Both the position numbers and the translations under genes were made by a program. Positions 18,733-26,918 of a stretch of DNA of 64,000 bases are shown here, piece by piece. The stretch's first letter is position 1; each line of letters opens with the position of its first letter. The stretch covers positions 3,977,752 through 4,041,751 of the forward strand of contig NC_005085.1 in the NCBI RefSeq assembly GCF_000007705.1, read 5' to 3'. The stretch is from Chromobacterium violaceum ATCC 12472 (GTDB lineage: Bacteria; Pseudomonadota; Gammaproteobacteria; Burkholderiales; Chromobacteriaceae). The notes under the pieces were generated by a model, which saw only the letters and a program-made list of their open reading frames with translations, did not search any database and was not told the origin of the DNA.

Positions 18733-18839
18733 AAAAAAAAAAAGCGCAACGCTCATGCGTGTTGCGCCAAGTTCCACCTAAAGAAGGAGGATGGAGGAGA
18801 CAACACCAGGAACGCCACAGTGCGTAACGCCCTGATGCA
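18733..18839 (-). ncRNA. Candidate small RNA between deoD and rplM
   Basis: The 379-base gap between rplM and deoD has no convincing gene. On the minus strand a promoter-like TTGCCT (18874-18869), 17-base spacer and GATAAT (18851-18846) predicts a start near 18839. About 70 bases later a hairpin (18767-18744, outer stem GCGCAAC/GTTGCGC) runs into eleven Ts (18743-18733), a strong intrinsic terminator. The roughly 107-base transcript would contain a pyrimidine tract at 18800-18781 with two CCTCC motifs, complementary to Shine-Dalgarno sequences. Such CU-rich single-stranded tracts are common seeds of trans-acting sRNAs. Promoter and terminator are seen; transcription and function are inferred. 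The hairpin could alternatively be a distal terminator of the deo operon. Confidence 0.5.
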
Positions 18840-18925
18840 ATACCGATTATCGGTATCCCATCGGGATTAGGCAAGCATTTTTTGTGCACTGCACGATAAA
18901 CGATGTGCGCGCATGCCACACCCGG

Positions 18926-18960
18926 TTCCGCAATGCGGAAACGGACGCCGAAAGGCGTCC
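18926..18960 (-). terminator. Paired hairpins after deoD
   Basis: Directly after the deoD stop is GGACGCC/GGCGTCC with a 4-base loop (18943-18960). It is followed on the minus strand by the inverted repeat TTCCGCA/TGCGGAA (18926-18940). No long T tract follows, so termination may be partial; the first hairpin is the likelier end of the deo transcript. Confidence 0.5.
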
Positions 18961-18983
18961 ACTTATCCAGCTTTTTCAGTGAC

Positions 18984-19694
18984 TTACAGCTTGATCGCAG
19001 CGTCCAGCGCCACTTCCATCATGTCGCGGAACGAAGTCTGGCGCTCCTCGGCGCTGGTGGCCTCGCCGGTCGGGATGATGTCGGACACGGTCAGGATGCC
19101 GACCGCGCGCGCGCCGTACTGGGCGGCCACGCTGTAGATGCCCGCCAGCTCCATCTCGATCACGTTGACCTGCAGCTTGGAGAGCACGTCCAGCATGTTC
19201 GGCTGCACGCCGTAGAACAGGTCGGCGGAGAACACATTGCCCACGGTCACCTTCTTGCCCTGCTCGGCGGCGGTGTCCACCACGGTGCGCAGCAGCGTGT
19301 AATCGGCGATGGCGGCGTAGTCGTGGTCGTTGAAGCGCATGCGGTTCACCTTGCTGTCGGTGGACGCGCCCATGGCGACGAACAGCTCGCGCAGCTTGAT
19401 GTCCGGCGTCACCGCGCCGCAGGAGCCAATGCGGATGATGTTCTTGACGCCGTAGTCCTTGATCAGCTCGGTGGTGTAGATGCTGGCCGACGGGATGCCC
19501 ATGCCGTGCGCCATCACCGACAGGCGCTTGCCCTTGTAGGTGCCGGTGTAACCGAACACGTTGCGCACGTTGGTCACCAGCTCGGCGCCCTCCAGGAAGG
19601 TCTCGGCGATCAGCTGAGCGCGCAGCGGGTCGCCCGGCATCAGTACGGTTTCGGCGAAGGCGCCGTCTTTGGCGTTGATATGCGGGGTTGCCAT
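18984..19694 (-). CDS. deoD: Purine nucleoside phosphorylase DeoD
   Basis: Phosphorolyses purine (deoxy)nucleosides to free base and (deoxy)ribose 1-phosphate. It has 236 residues of the hexameric bacterial type. Motifs: [20 protein letters not shown] at the N-terminus, GHGMGIPS-type [41 protein letters not shown] and LTVSD near the catalytic Asp. It is the last gene of deoC-deoA-deoB-deoD. Confidence 0.97.
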   Translation of the reverse strand: MATPHINAKDGAFAETVLMPGDPLRAQLIAETFLEGAELVTNVRNVFGYTGTYKGKRLSVMAHGMGIPSASIYTTELIKDYGVKNIIRIGSCGAVTPDIKLRELFVAMGASTDSKVNRMRFNDHDYAAIADYTLLRTVVDTAAEQGKKVTVGNVFSADLFYGVQPNMLDVLSKLQVNVIEMELAGIYSVAAQYGARAVGILTVSDIIPTGEATSAEERQTSFRDMMEVALDAAIKL

Positions 19695-19788
19695 TCAAGG
19701 TCTCCTCTAAATGATTCTGCTCCCGCTGCGCTTGCGCAAGCGGGGAAAAACGACGCCGGGCCGCGCGCGGCGGCCCGGGGTGGCGGCC

Positions 19789-21006
19789 TCAGTCCAGGAA
19801 GGACGTGCCGTAGTCCATCCTGGGCAGGCCCAGGTGGGCGGCCACGCTCTGGCCGATGTCGGCGAAGGTGGCGCGCTCGCCTATCGGGCCGGCCTTGACC
19901 TGCTTGCCGTAGCACAGCACCGGGATGTGCTCGCGGGTGTGGTCGGTGCCCGGCCAGGTCGGATCGCAGCCATGGTCGGCCGACAGGATCAGGATGTCGT
20001 CGTCGCCCAGCGCCGCCATCACCTCGGGCAGGCGCGCGTCGAACTCCTCCAGCGCCGCGGCGTAGCCGGCGGTGTTGCGGCGGTGGCCGTAGCTGGAGTC
20101 GAAATCGACGAAGTTGGCCATGATGATGGCCGGCTTGTCCCGATGCTGGTCCATCGCGGTCAGCGTGGCGTCCCACAGCTGGTCGAAGCCGGTGGCCTTG
20201 TGCTTGTGGGTGATGCCGACGTGGGCGTAGATGTCGGCGATCTTGCCGATCGACACCACGTCGCCGCCGGCGTCGGCCAGCTTCTTCAGCACCGTGGCCG
20301 CCGGCGGCTCCACCGCCAGGTCCTTGCGGTTTCCGGTGCGGGCGAACTTGCCCTTGCCTTCGCCGACGAAGGGCCGGGCGATCACGCGGCCGATGTTGTA
20401 CGGCTCCAGCAGCTCGCGGGTGATCTTGCACAGCTCGTACAGCCGCTCGAGGCCGTAGGTCTCTTCGTGGCAGGCGATCTGGAACACCGAATCGGCCGAG
20501 GTGTAGAAGATCGGCTTGCCGGTCTTCATGTGCTCCTCGCCCAGCCGGTCCAGTATCTCGGTGCCGGAGGCGTGGCAGTTGCCCAGATAGCCTGGCAGTC
20601 CGGCCTTGTCGACAATGGCGTCCAGCAGTTGCTGCGGGAAGCTGTTGTCGTGGTCCGAGAAATAGCCCCAGTCGAACAGCACCGGCACGCCGGCGATTTC
20701 CCAATGGCCGGACGGCGTGTCCTTGCCGCTGGAAATCTCGCGGGCGTAGCCGTAGGCGGCTGCCGGCGCGGCCGGATCCATCCCTTCCGGGAAGTAGCCG
20801 GACGACAGCTGGCAAGCATGGCCCAGGCCCATCCGGGATAGATTGGGCAGCTTCAGCGGACCGCTGCGGCCGATGTCGGCGCGGCCGGCGGCCGCCTCCA
20901 TCGCGATGTGGCCCAAAGTGTTGCTGCCGGCGTCGCCGAACTTCGGCGCGTCAGCCGCCGCGCCTATGCCCAGCGAGTCCAGTATCAGAATGATTGCGCG
21001 TTTCAT
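19789..21006 (-). CDS. deoB: Phosphopentomutase DeoB
   Basis: Converts (deoxy)ribose 1-phosphate to 5-phosphate, linking the phosphorylases to DeoC. It has 405 residues with the alkaline-phosphatase-like metalloenzyme fold. Motifs: [19 protein letters not shown] at the N-terminus, [14 protein letters not shown] (phospho-Thr region), [14 protein letters not shown], and [20 protein letters not shown] with metal ligands. It lies in the deo operon between deoA and deoD. Confidence 0.97.
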
Positions 21007-21021
21007 GATGCCTCCCCGGCC

Positions 21022-22347
21022 TTATTCTCCGCGGATGATCTGGTAGACCAGCGGCAGCTCGGACGGCGCGGCTTCGTCGATGCGGATGGCGGCCTTGACG
21101 CGGCGCGCCGCGTCTTCGAAGCTCGCCTCGTCGGCGGCGTGGATCATCATCAGCGGGGTGTCCTTGCCGATATTCTGGCCCAGTTCCACGAACTGCGACA
21201 GTCCTACGCGGAAGTCCAGCACGTCGGTGGCCAGGCGGCGTCCGCCGCCCAGCGCGCACACCGCCATGCCGATGCCGCGGGTGTCCATCGCGCCGACATA
21301 GCCGGCGCGGTCGGCGTACACCGGGCGCATGATGGGCGCCGGCGCCAGGTGGCGGTCGTAATGTTCCATGAAGTCGGCCGGACCGCCCAGCGCGGTCACC
21401 ATGCGGCCGAAGATCTCGGCGGCGCGGCCGGAATCCAGCGCGGCCTGCAGCTTGGCGCGGGCATCGGCCTCGTCGGCGGCCAGCTTGCCGCCGATCAGCA
21501 TCTGCGCACACAGCGCCATGGTCACCTCGTGCAGGCGCGGGTTGCGCTGGTCGCCCTTCAGGTAGCGCACCGCTTCGCGGGTTTCGATGCTGTTGCCGGC
21601 GGTGGAGGCCAGCGGCTGGCTCATCTCGGTGATCAGCGCGGTGGTGGCCACGCCGGCGCCGTTGCCCACCTTGACGATGCGCTCGGCCAGTTCGATGGAC
21701 TTCTGCATGGTCGGCATGAAGGCGCCGCTGCCGGCCTTCACGTCCATCACCAGCACGTCCAGGCCGGCAGCCAGCTTCTTGGACAGGATGGACGCGGTGA
21801 TCAGCGCGATCGACTCCACGGTGGCGGTGACGTCGCGGGTGGCGTAGAAGCGGCGGTCGGCCGGCGCCAGGTCGGAGGTCTGGCCGATGATGGCCACGCC
21901 CACATCCTTCACCACCTTGCGGAACAGTTCCGGCTCCGGGAACGGGTTGTAGCCGGGCACCGCGGACAGCTTGTCCAGCGTGCCGCCGGTATGGCCCAGG
22001 CCGCGGCCGGAAATCATCGGCACGAAGCCGCCGCAGGCGGCGACCATGGGCCCGAGCATCAGCGACACCACGTCGCCGACGCCGCCGGTGGAGTGCTTGT
22101 CGACGATGGGGCCCGGCAGGTTCAGGTCCTTCCAGTGCATGCGGCGGCCGGAGTCGCGCATGGCCAGCGCCAGGTGCACGTTCTCTTCCAGCTCCATGCC
22201 GTTGAAGTAGATGGCCATCGCCAGCGCGGCGATCTGGCTGTCGGCGACGCTGTTGTCGGTGATGCCGGCGACGAACTGCTGAATCTCCTGTTGCGACAGC
22301 GTCAAGTTGTCGCGTTTCTTGCGGATGATTTCCTGCGGCAAAAACAT
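21022..22347 (-). CDS. deoA: Thymidine phosphorylase DeoA
   Basis: Phosphorolyses thymidine and deoxyuridine. It has 441 residues from the ATG at 22347, which has GGGAGA five bases upstream and matches the usual start [14 protein letters not shown]. Motifs: [57 protein letters not shown] and [15 protein letters not shown] longer in-frame start at 22395 is not supported. It is the second gene of the deo operon. Confidence 0.97.
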   Translation of the reverse strand: MFLPQEIIRKKRDNLTLSQQEIQQFVAGITDNSVADSQIAALAMAIYFNGMELEENVHLALAMRDSGRRMHWKDLNLPGPIVDKHSTGGVGDVVSLMLGPMVAACGGFVPMISGRGLGHTGGTLDKLSAVPGYNPFPEPELFRKVVKDVGVAIIGQTSDLAPADRRFYATRDVTATVESIALITASILSKKLAAGLDVLVMDVKAGSGAFMPTMQKSIELAERIVKVGNGAGVATTALITEMSQPLASTAGNSIETREAVRYLKGDQRNPRLHEVTMALCAQMLIGGKLAADEADARAKLQAALDSGRAAEIFGRMVTALGGPADFMEHYDRHLAPAPIMRPVYADRAGYVGAMDTRGIGMAVCALGGGRRLATDVLDFRVGLSQFVELGQNIGKDTPLMMIHAADEASFEDAARRVKAAIRIDEAAPSELPLVYQIIRGE

Positions 22348-22459
22348 GGCATTCTCCCTGCCTGATACCCATCGCGCTGCAGAATGAAACGGCAATGGGC
22401 GGTGCGGCCGGGAAATCGCCCGGCCAGAGTTGCGGTAACCCCGCGAATTCTTGAATGGA

Positions 22460-23227
22460 TCAGTAGCCGCTGCTCGGCTTGGCGACGCCGCCGGCGATCT
22501 CGATCTGCAGATTGGCCAGCAGGCTGGACGCGCCGAAGCGGAAGTGGCGGGCGCTCACCCAATCTTCGCCCAGCAGGCGCGCGGCCAGGGCCAGGTATTC
22601 GGCCGCCTCGGTGGCGCTCTTGACGCCGCCGGCGGCCTTGAAGCCGCACTGGCCGCCCTGCTCCTTGATCACGGCCAGCATGGTCTCGGCCGCGGGCAAG
22701 GTGGCGTTGACCGGCACCTTGCCGGTGGAAGTCTTGATGAAGTCGGCCCCGGCGCGGATGGAAATCTCGCTGGCTTCGCGGATCAGCGCCGCGTCCTTCA
22801 GTTCGCCGCTCTCGATGATCACTTTCAAGAGCTTGCCGCCGCAGGCTTCCTTGCAGGCCTTGACCAGCTCGAAGCCGATGTCGCGGTTGCCGGCCATCAG
22901 CGCGCGGTACGGGAACACCACGTCCACTTCGTCGGCGCCGTAGGCGATGGCGGCGCGGGTTTCGGCCACCGCGATGGAGACGTCGTCATTGCCGTGCGGG
23001 AAGTTGGTGACGGTGGCCACCTGCACCTCCGGACAACCCGCTTCGCGCAGCGTCTTCTTGGCGATGGGCACGAAGCGGGGAAACACGCATACCGCCGCCA
23101 CGGTGCCGTCCGGGCTCTTGGCCTTGCGGCACAGCGCGGCCACCTTCTCGTCGGTATCGTCGTCGTTGAGGGTGGTCAGGTCCATCAGGGACAGCGCGCG
23201 GCGCGCGGCTTCAATCAGTGCAGACAT
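22460..23227 (-). CDS. deoC: Deoxyribose-phosphate aldolase DeoC
   Basis: Cleaves deoxyribose 5-phosphate to acetaldehyde and glyceraldehyde 3-phosphate. It has 255 residues, the longer E. coli-type form. The Schiff-base lysine lies in [14 protein letters not shown]; other blocks are [27 protein letters not shown] and [23 protein letters not shown] precedes the ATG at 23227. It is first in the operon, so together the four enzymes convert nucleosides to central metabolites. Confidence 0.97.
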
Positions 23228-23312
23228 GTCTATCTCTCTCGTATGCGTCCAAAAGGCGCAAACCGCATGACAGCGGTTTGACCAGGGCAATGCCCACGAT
23301 TATGAAAATTTC

Positions 23313-23322
23313 TTCACGTGAA
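23313..23322 (-). promoter_or_regulatory. Palindrome in the deo promoter region
   Basis: TTCACGTGAA is a perfect 10-base palindrome about 90 bases upstream of deoC, in the relatively AT-rich part of the deoC-relA gap. It is a possible operator. I do not match it to a known regulator. Confidence 0.3.
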
Positions 23323-23360
23323 AGCAAATCGCGAATCAACGCCGCTTGCTTAAACGCAAA

Positions 23361-23439
23361 CCGCCCGGCGCCGGCCGGGCTCGCCCGCCAAAAGCGGAAC
23401 CGGCTGAAACGCCCGATCCACGGGCATTCCAGCCGGTTC
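23361..23439 (-). terminator. Double hairpin downstream of relA
   Basis: First on the minus strand after the relA stop is an interrupted cruciform: outer arms GAACCGGCTG/CAGCCGGTTC (23397-23406 and 23430-23439), inner arms GCCCG/CGGGC. It is followed by a CGCTTTTG stretch. A second hairpin GCCCGGC/GCCGGGC (23363-23380) follows. Together they probably end the relA transcript. Confidence 0.6.
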
Positions 23440-23450
23440 ATGGTTTTAGC

Positions 23451-25655
23451 TCAAACCCGGCGGGCTTCCTGCACGCCGGACAGTTCCATCAGGCGCGACA
23501 GCACGCGGCTGATGTCCTGCACCTGGCGCACTTCCACCGTCAGCCGCAAGCGGCTCTTCAGGTCGCGCGACAGGGTGTTGACGCCGATCAGGTTGAGCTT
23601 CTCCCGCGACAGCACGTCGGAGATGTCGCGCAGCAGGCCCGGCCGGTCCTGCGACATCACCTCGATGTCGATCGGGAACACGCTGTTGCGCTGGTCGCCC
23701 CATTCGGCGGCGATCAGGCGCTCGGGCACCTCCTGCGACAGCTTCTTCAGCGTCAGGCAACTACTGCGGTGGATGGAGATGCCGCGCCCCTTGGTGACGA
23801 AGCCCATCACCTGGTCGGGCGGCGCCGGTTTGCAGCACTTGGCCAGCACCGTCATCAGATTGTCCACGCCCTCGATCAGCACGCCGCCGGCATCGTGGCC
23901 GCCTTTGCTGGCGCGGATCAGGCTTTCCGGCTGCACCTCCACCGCCGGCGGCGGCGCGAAGCTGGTGATTGCGTTGCTGACTGCGCGTATCGTCAACTCG
24001 CCATGGCCCAGCGCGCCGTAGACTTCGTCCAGCTTGTCGTAGCCCAGCTTCTCCGCCAGCTGCTGCAGATTAGGCTGGATGTGCGGCCGCCGCGCCAGCT
24101 CGCGCTCGAACAGCGCCTTGCCGGTCTCGCGCACGGTGTCGGCGTTTTGCAGCCGGATGTACTGGCGGATCTTGGAGATGGCGCGGTGGCTCTTCACCCA
24201 GCCGTCGTGCAGCCAGTTAACCGACGGGCCGCCCTCCTTGGCCACCAGCACCTCCACCCGCTGGCCGTTCTGCAGCGGCGTGGACAGCGGCACGATCTGC
24301 CCCTCCACCTTGGCGCCGCGGCAACGGTTGCCCAGCCCGGAGTGGATGGCGTAGGCGAAATCGATCGGCGTCGCGCCCTGCGGCAGCGCCAGTACCTTGC
24401 CCTGCGGCGTCAACACGTAGATGGTGTCGGCGAACAGCTCGGTCTTGAACGCCTCGGCCAGGCCTTCGCGGTCAGACATTTCCTCGCGCCAGTCCAGCAG
24501 CTGGCGCAGCCAGGAGATCTTCTCCTCGTAGGCGGCGTCGCCCTTGCCGCCCTCCTTGTAGCGCCAGTGCGCGGCCACGCCGAACTCGGCGTGCTCGTGC
24601 ATCTCGAAGGTGCGGATCTGCACCTCCAGCGCCTTGTCCTCCGGGCCCACCACCGCGGTGTGCAGGCTGCGGTAGTTGTTGGCCTTGGGATGGGAGATGT
24701 AGTCGTCGAACTCGCCGCGTATCGGCTGCCACATGCCGTGGATGATGCCGAGCGCGGTGTAGCAGTCCGGCAGCTTGTCCACCAGGATGCGCACCGCGCG
24801 GATGTCGTAAAGCTCGGTGAAATCGAGCTTTTTCTTCTTCATCTTCTTCCAGATGGAATAGATGTGCTTGGGGCGGCCGGCCACCTCGGCCCTGACGCCG
24901 GCCTTTTTCAGCTCGTCGCGCAAGACGTCCAGCACCCGCTCGATATAGTCGATGCGCTCCAGCCGGCGCTCGTCCAACAGTTTGGCGATCTTCTTGTAGG
25001 TGTCGGGCTCGGTGTGCCTGAGGCCCAGGTCCTCCAGCTCCCACTTGATCTGCCACACGCCCAGGCGGTTGGCGAGCGGCGCGAACAGCTCCAGCGTCTC
25101 GCCGGCGATGCGGCGGCGCACCGCCTCGTCGGCCACATTGGCCAAGTAGTGCATGGTCTGGGTGCGCCACGCCAGCTTGATCAGCACCACGCGGATGTCG
25201 GCCACCATGGCCAGCAGCATCTTGCGCATGGTCTCGGCCTGGCGCGCGCAGTCCTCCGGCGTGGCCATCCTGTCGATGCGGGCGAACTCGGTGATGCGGC
25301 GCACGCCGCCCACACCGTCCACCAGCATCGCCACCGTCGGGTTGAAGGTTTCCGTTAGCCAGGCCTGCCACTCCGGGTGAAAATCCGGCGCCGAGAACAG
25401 CAAGGTGGCGACGATGGCGTCAGGCAACAGGTTCAGGTCGGCGACGACGGCCGCAGCGGCCACCGCGTGGGTGAACAGGTCTTCGCCGGTGGCGGGGACG
25501 GTCTTGCCCGCGTACAGTTCGCGCGCGGCGTGAAAGGCGCGCGCCAGCAGCGCGCCGTCCTCGTCGGGAAAAGCGGCGGACATATGCTCCAGCCAGCGCG
25601 CCGGGTCGGCGGCGTCGGCCAGGGTATCGGCAACGGTGCGGACTACGGAAACCAT
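23451..25655 (-). CDS. relA: (p)ppGpp synthetase RelA
   Basis: Ribosome-associated alarmone synthetase of the stringent response, 734 residues. The N-terminal hydrolase domain is degenerate: the HD pair is missing (LLFSAPDF), so no hydrolase activity is expected. The synthetase domain has GRPKHIYSIWKKMKKKKLDF and GEFDDYISHPKANNYRSLHT; the acidic EFDD motif is the RelA-type signature, whereas bifunctional Rel/SpoT has RxKD. TGS (IYVLTPQGKVLALPQGATPI), a zinc-finger region (KCCKPAPPDQV) and a C-terminal ACT domain follow. It is monocistronic. Confidence 0.96.
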   Translation of the reverse strand: MVSVVRTVADTLADAADPARWLEHMSAAFPDEDGALLARAFHAARELYAGKTVPATGEDLFTHAVAAAAVVADLNLLPDAIVATLLFSAPDFHPEWQAWLTETFNPTVAMLVDGVGGVRRITEFARIDRMATPEDCARQAETMRKMLLAMVADIRVVLIKLAWRTQTMHYLANVADEAVRRRIAGETLELFAPLANRLGVWQIKWELEDLGLRHTEPDTYKKIAKLLDERRLERIDYIERVLDVLRDELKKAGVRAEVAGRPKHIYSIWKKMKKKKLDFTELYDIRAVRILVDKLPDCYTALGIIHGMWQPIRGEFDDYISHPKANNYRSLHTAVVGPEDKALEVQIRTFEMHEHAEFGVAAHWRYKEGGKGDAAYEEKISWLRQLLDWREEMSDREGLAEAFKTELFADTIYVLTPQGKVLALPQGATPIDFAYAIHSGLGNRCRGAKVEGQIVPLSTPLQNGQRVEVLVAKEGGPSVNWLHDGWVKSHRAISKIRQYIRLQNADTVRETGKALFERELARRPHIQPNLQQLAEKLGYDKLDEVYGALGHGELTIRAVSNAITSFAPPPAVEVQPESLIRASKGGHDAGGVLIEGVDNLMTVLAKCCKPAPPDQVMGFVTKGRGISIHRSSCLTLKKLSQEVPERLIAAEWGDQRNSVFPIDIEVMSQDRPGLLRDISDVLSREKLNLIGVNTLSRDLKSRLRLTVEVRQVQDISRVLSRLMELSGVQEARRV

Positions 25656-25746
25656 ATCTGTCTATCTGGACGGGCTCGCCGTCTTCAATTGTAAGCCGGG
25701 GCGCGCCCGGCATTTGCCACAATCGGCGGACCCTCGTCCGCCCTCG

Positions 25747-26793
25747 TCAATCCGACGCCAGCCTGAGCAGCAGGCGACGGACCGGCGCCGGCACGCCGGC
25801 GTCCACAGCCTGATCGATGTCCAGCCACTGGCCATCGGCCTCGGCGGCTCCCGCCGCATGCAGGCGGTCGATCCGGACCGGCTGCGGCGTGATGATCAAG
25901 CGGAAATGAGTAAACACATGCTCCAGCTCCGGCCAGGCGGGCAGCATGTCGCCATCGCCCCGGCCGCTCAGCCAGTCTTCCATTTCCAAGGTGGTGGCGA
26001 ACTCCGGCAGCGACAACAGCCCGCCCCAGATGCCGGTCGGCGGCCGGCGCTCAAGCCATACCTTGTTTTCATGCCGCGCCAGCAGCATCGCCGTGTGCCG
26101 GATCGGCACAGCCTTTTTCGGCCGCGGCGTCGGCAGTTCGCCGGTGCGGCCCTCCCGCGCCGCCACGCAGCCGTCCACCATCGGACAGGCGGTGCAGGCC
26201 GGCTTGCCGCGGCTGCACACCGTCGCGCCCAGGTCCATCAGACCCTGCACATAGGGGCCGATGTCGGCGGCGGCGGCCGGCAGGATCTCCTCGGCCAGCG
26301 CCCACATCCGCTTCTCTATCGCCTTGTCGCCGGGAAAGCCGTCTATGCCGAAGCAGCGCGCCAGCACCCGTTTGACATTGCCGTCCAGGATGGTCTCGCG
26401 CCGGCCGAAGGCGAAGGCGGAAATCGCGGCGGCGGTGGAGCGCCCGACGCCGGGCAGCTGCTCCAGCCGCTCCCGCTCGGGGGGAAAGGCGCCGCCGAAA
26501 GCATCCATCACCATCTTCGCCGCCTTGTGCAGATTGCGCGCCCGGCTGTAGTAGCCCAGGCCGCTCCACTGCGCCAGCACGTCGTCCACCGGCGCGGCGG
26601 CCAGGCTGGCCACGTCCGGGAAGCGGGCCAGGAAACGCGGGTAATAGTCGAGCACGCTCTTCACCTGGGTCTGCTGCAGCATGATCTCTGACAGCCACAC
26701 CCGATACGGGTCCTTCACCTGCCAGGGCAGGTCGTGGCGGCCATGCCGCCGTTGCCAGGCCACCAGCCGGGAGGCGAAACTGCTGTGCAACAT
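25747..26793 (-). CDS. mutY: A/G-specific adenine glycosylase MutY
   Basis: Removes adenine mispaired with 8-oxoguanine. It has 348 residues from the ATG at 26793. Motifs: HDLPWQVKDPYRVWLSEIML and QQTQVKSVLDYY (catalytic Glu region), helix-hairpin-helix LPGVGRSTAAAI, catalytic Asp region ILDGNVKRVLAR, and the [4Fe-4S] cysteines in CSRGKPACTACPMVDGC. The C-terminal NUDIX-like domain contains ERRPPTGIWGGLLSLPE. It is divergent from the repeat-bearing methyltransferase. Confidence 0.96.
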   Translation of the reverse strand: MLHSSFASRLVAWQRRHGRHDLPWQVKDPYRVWLSEIMLQQTQVKSVLDYYPRFLARFPDVASLAAAPVDDVLAQWSGLGYYSRARNLHKAAKMVMDAFGGAFPPERERLEQLPGVGRSTAAAISAFAFGRRETILDGNVKRVLARCFGIDGFPGDKAIEKRMWALAEEILPAAAADIGPYVQGLMDLGATVCSRGKPACTACPMVDGCVAAREGRTGELPTPRPKKAVPIRHTAMLLARHENKVWLERRPPTGIWGGLLSLPEFATTLEMEDWLSGRGDGDMLPAWPELEHVFTHFRLIITPQPVRIDRLHAAGAAEADGQWLDIDQAVDAGVPAPVRRLLLRLASD

Positions 26794-26918
26794 CGCAATC
26801 CAATATCGAATCGAACCGGTTATGGTAGCGGAAAGCCGCAGCGCCACCAAGCAGGCGGCGGCCAAATACGTTAAAATTAAAGGATTACTTATTTAGTTTG
26901 CCCATTCGAGGTCGTTTC

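Noticed and set aside
18673-18870. Plus-strand 65-codon frame in the rplM-deoD gap
   Set aside because: Lysine run from the poly-A tract, no ribosome site, and it overlaps the candidate sRNA and its terminator.
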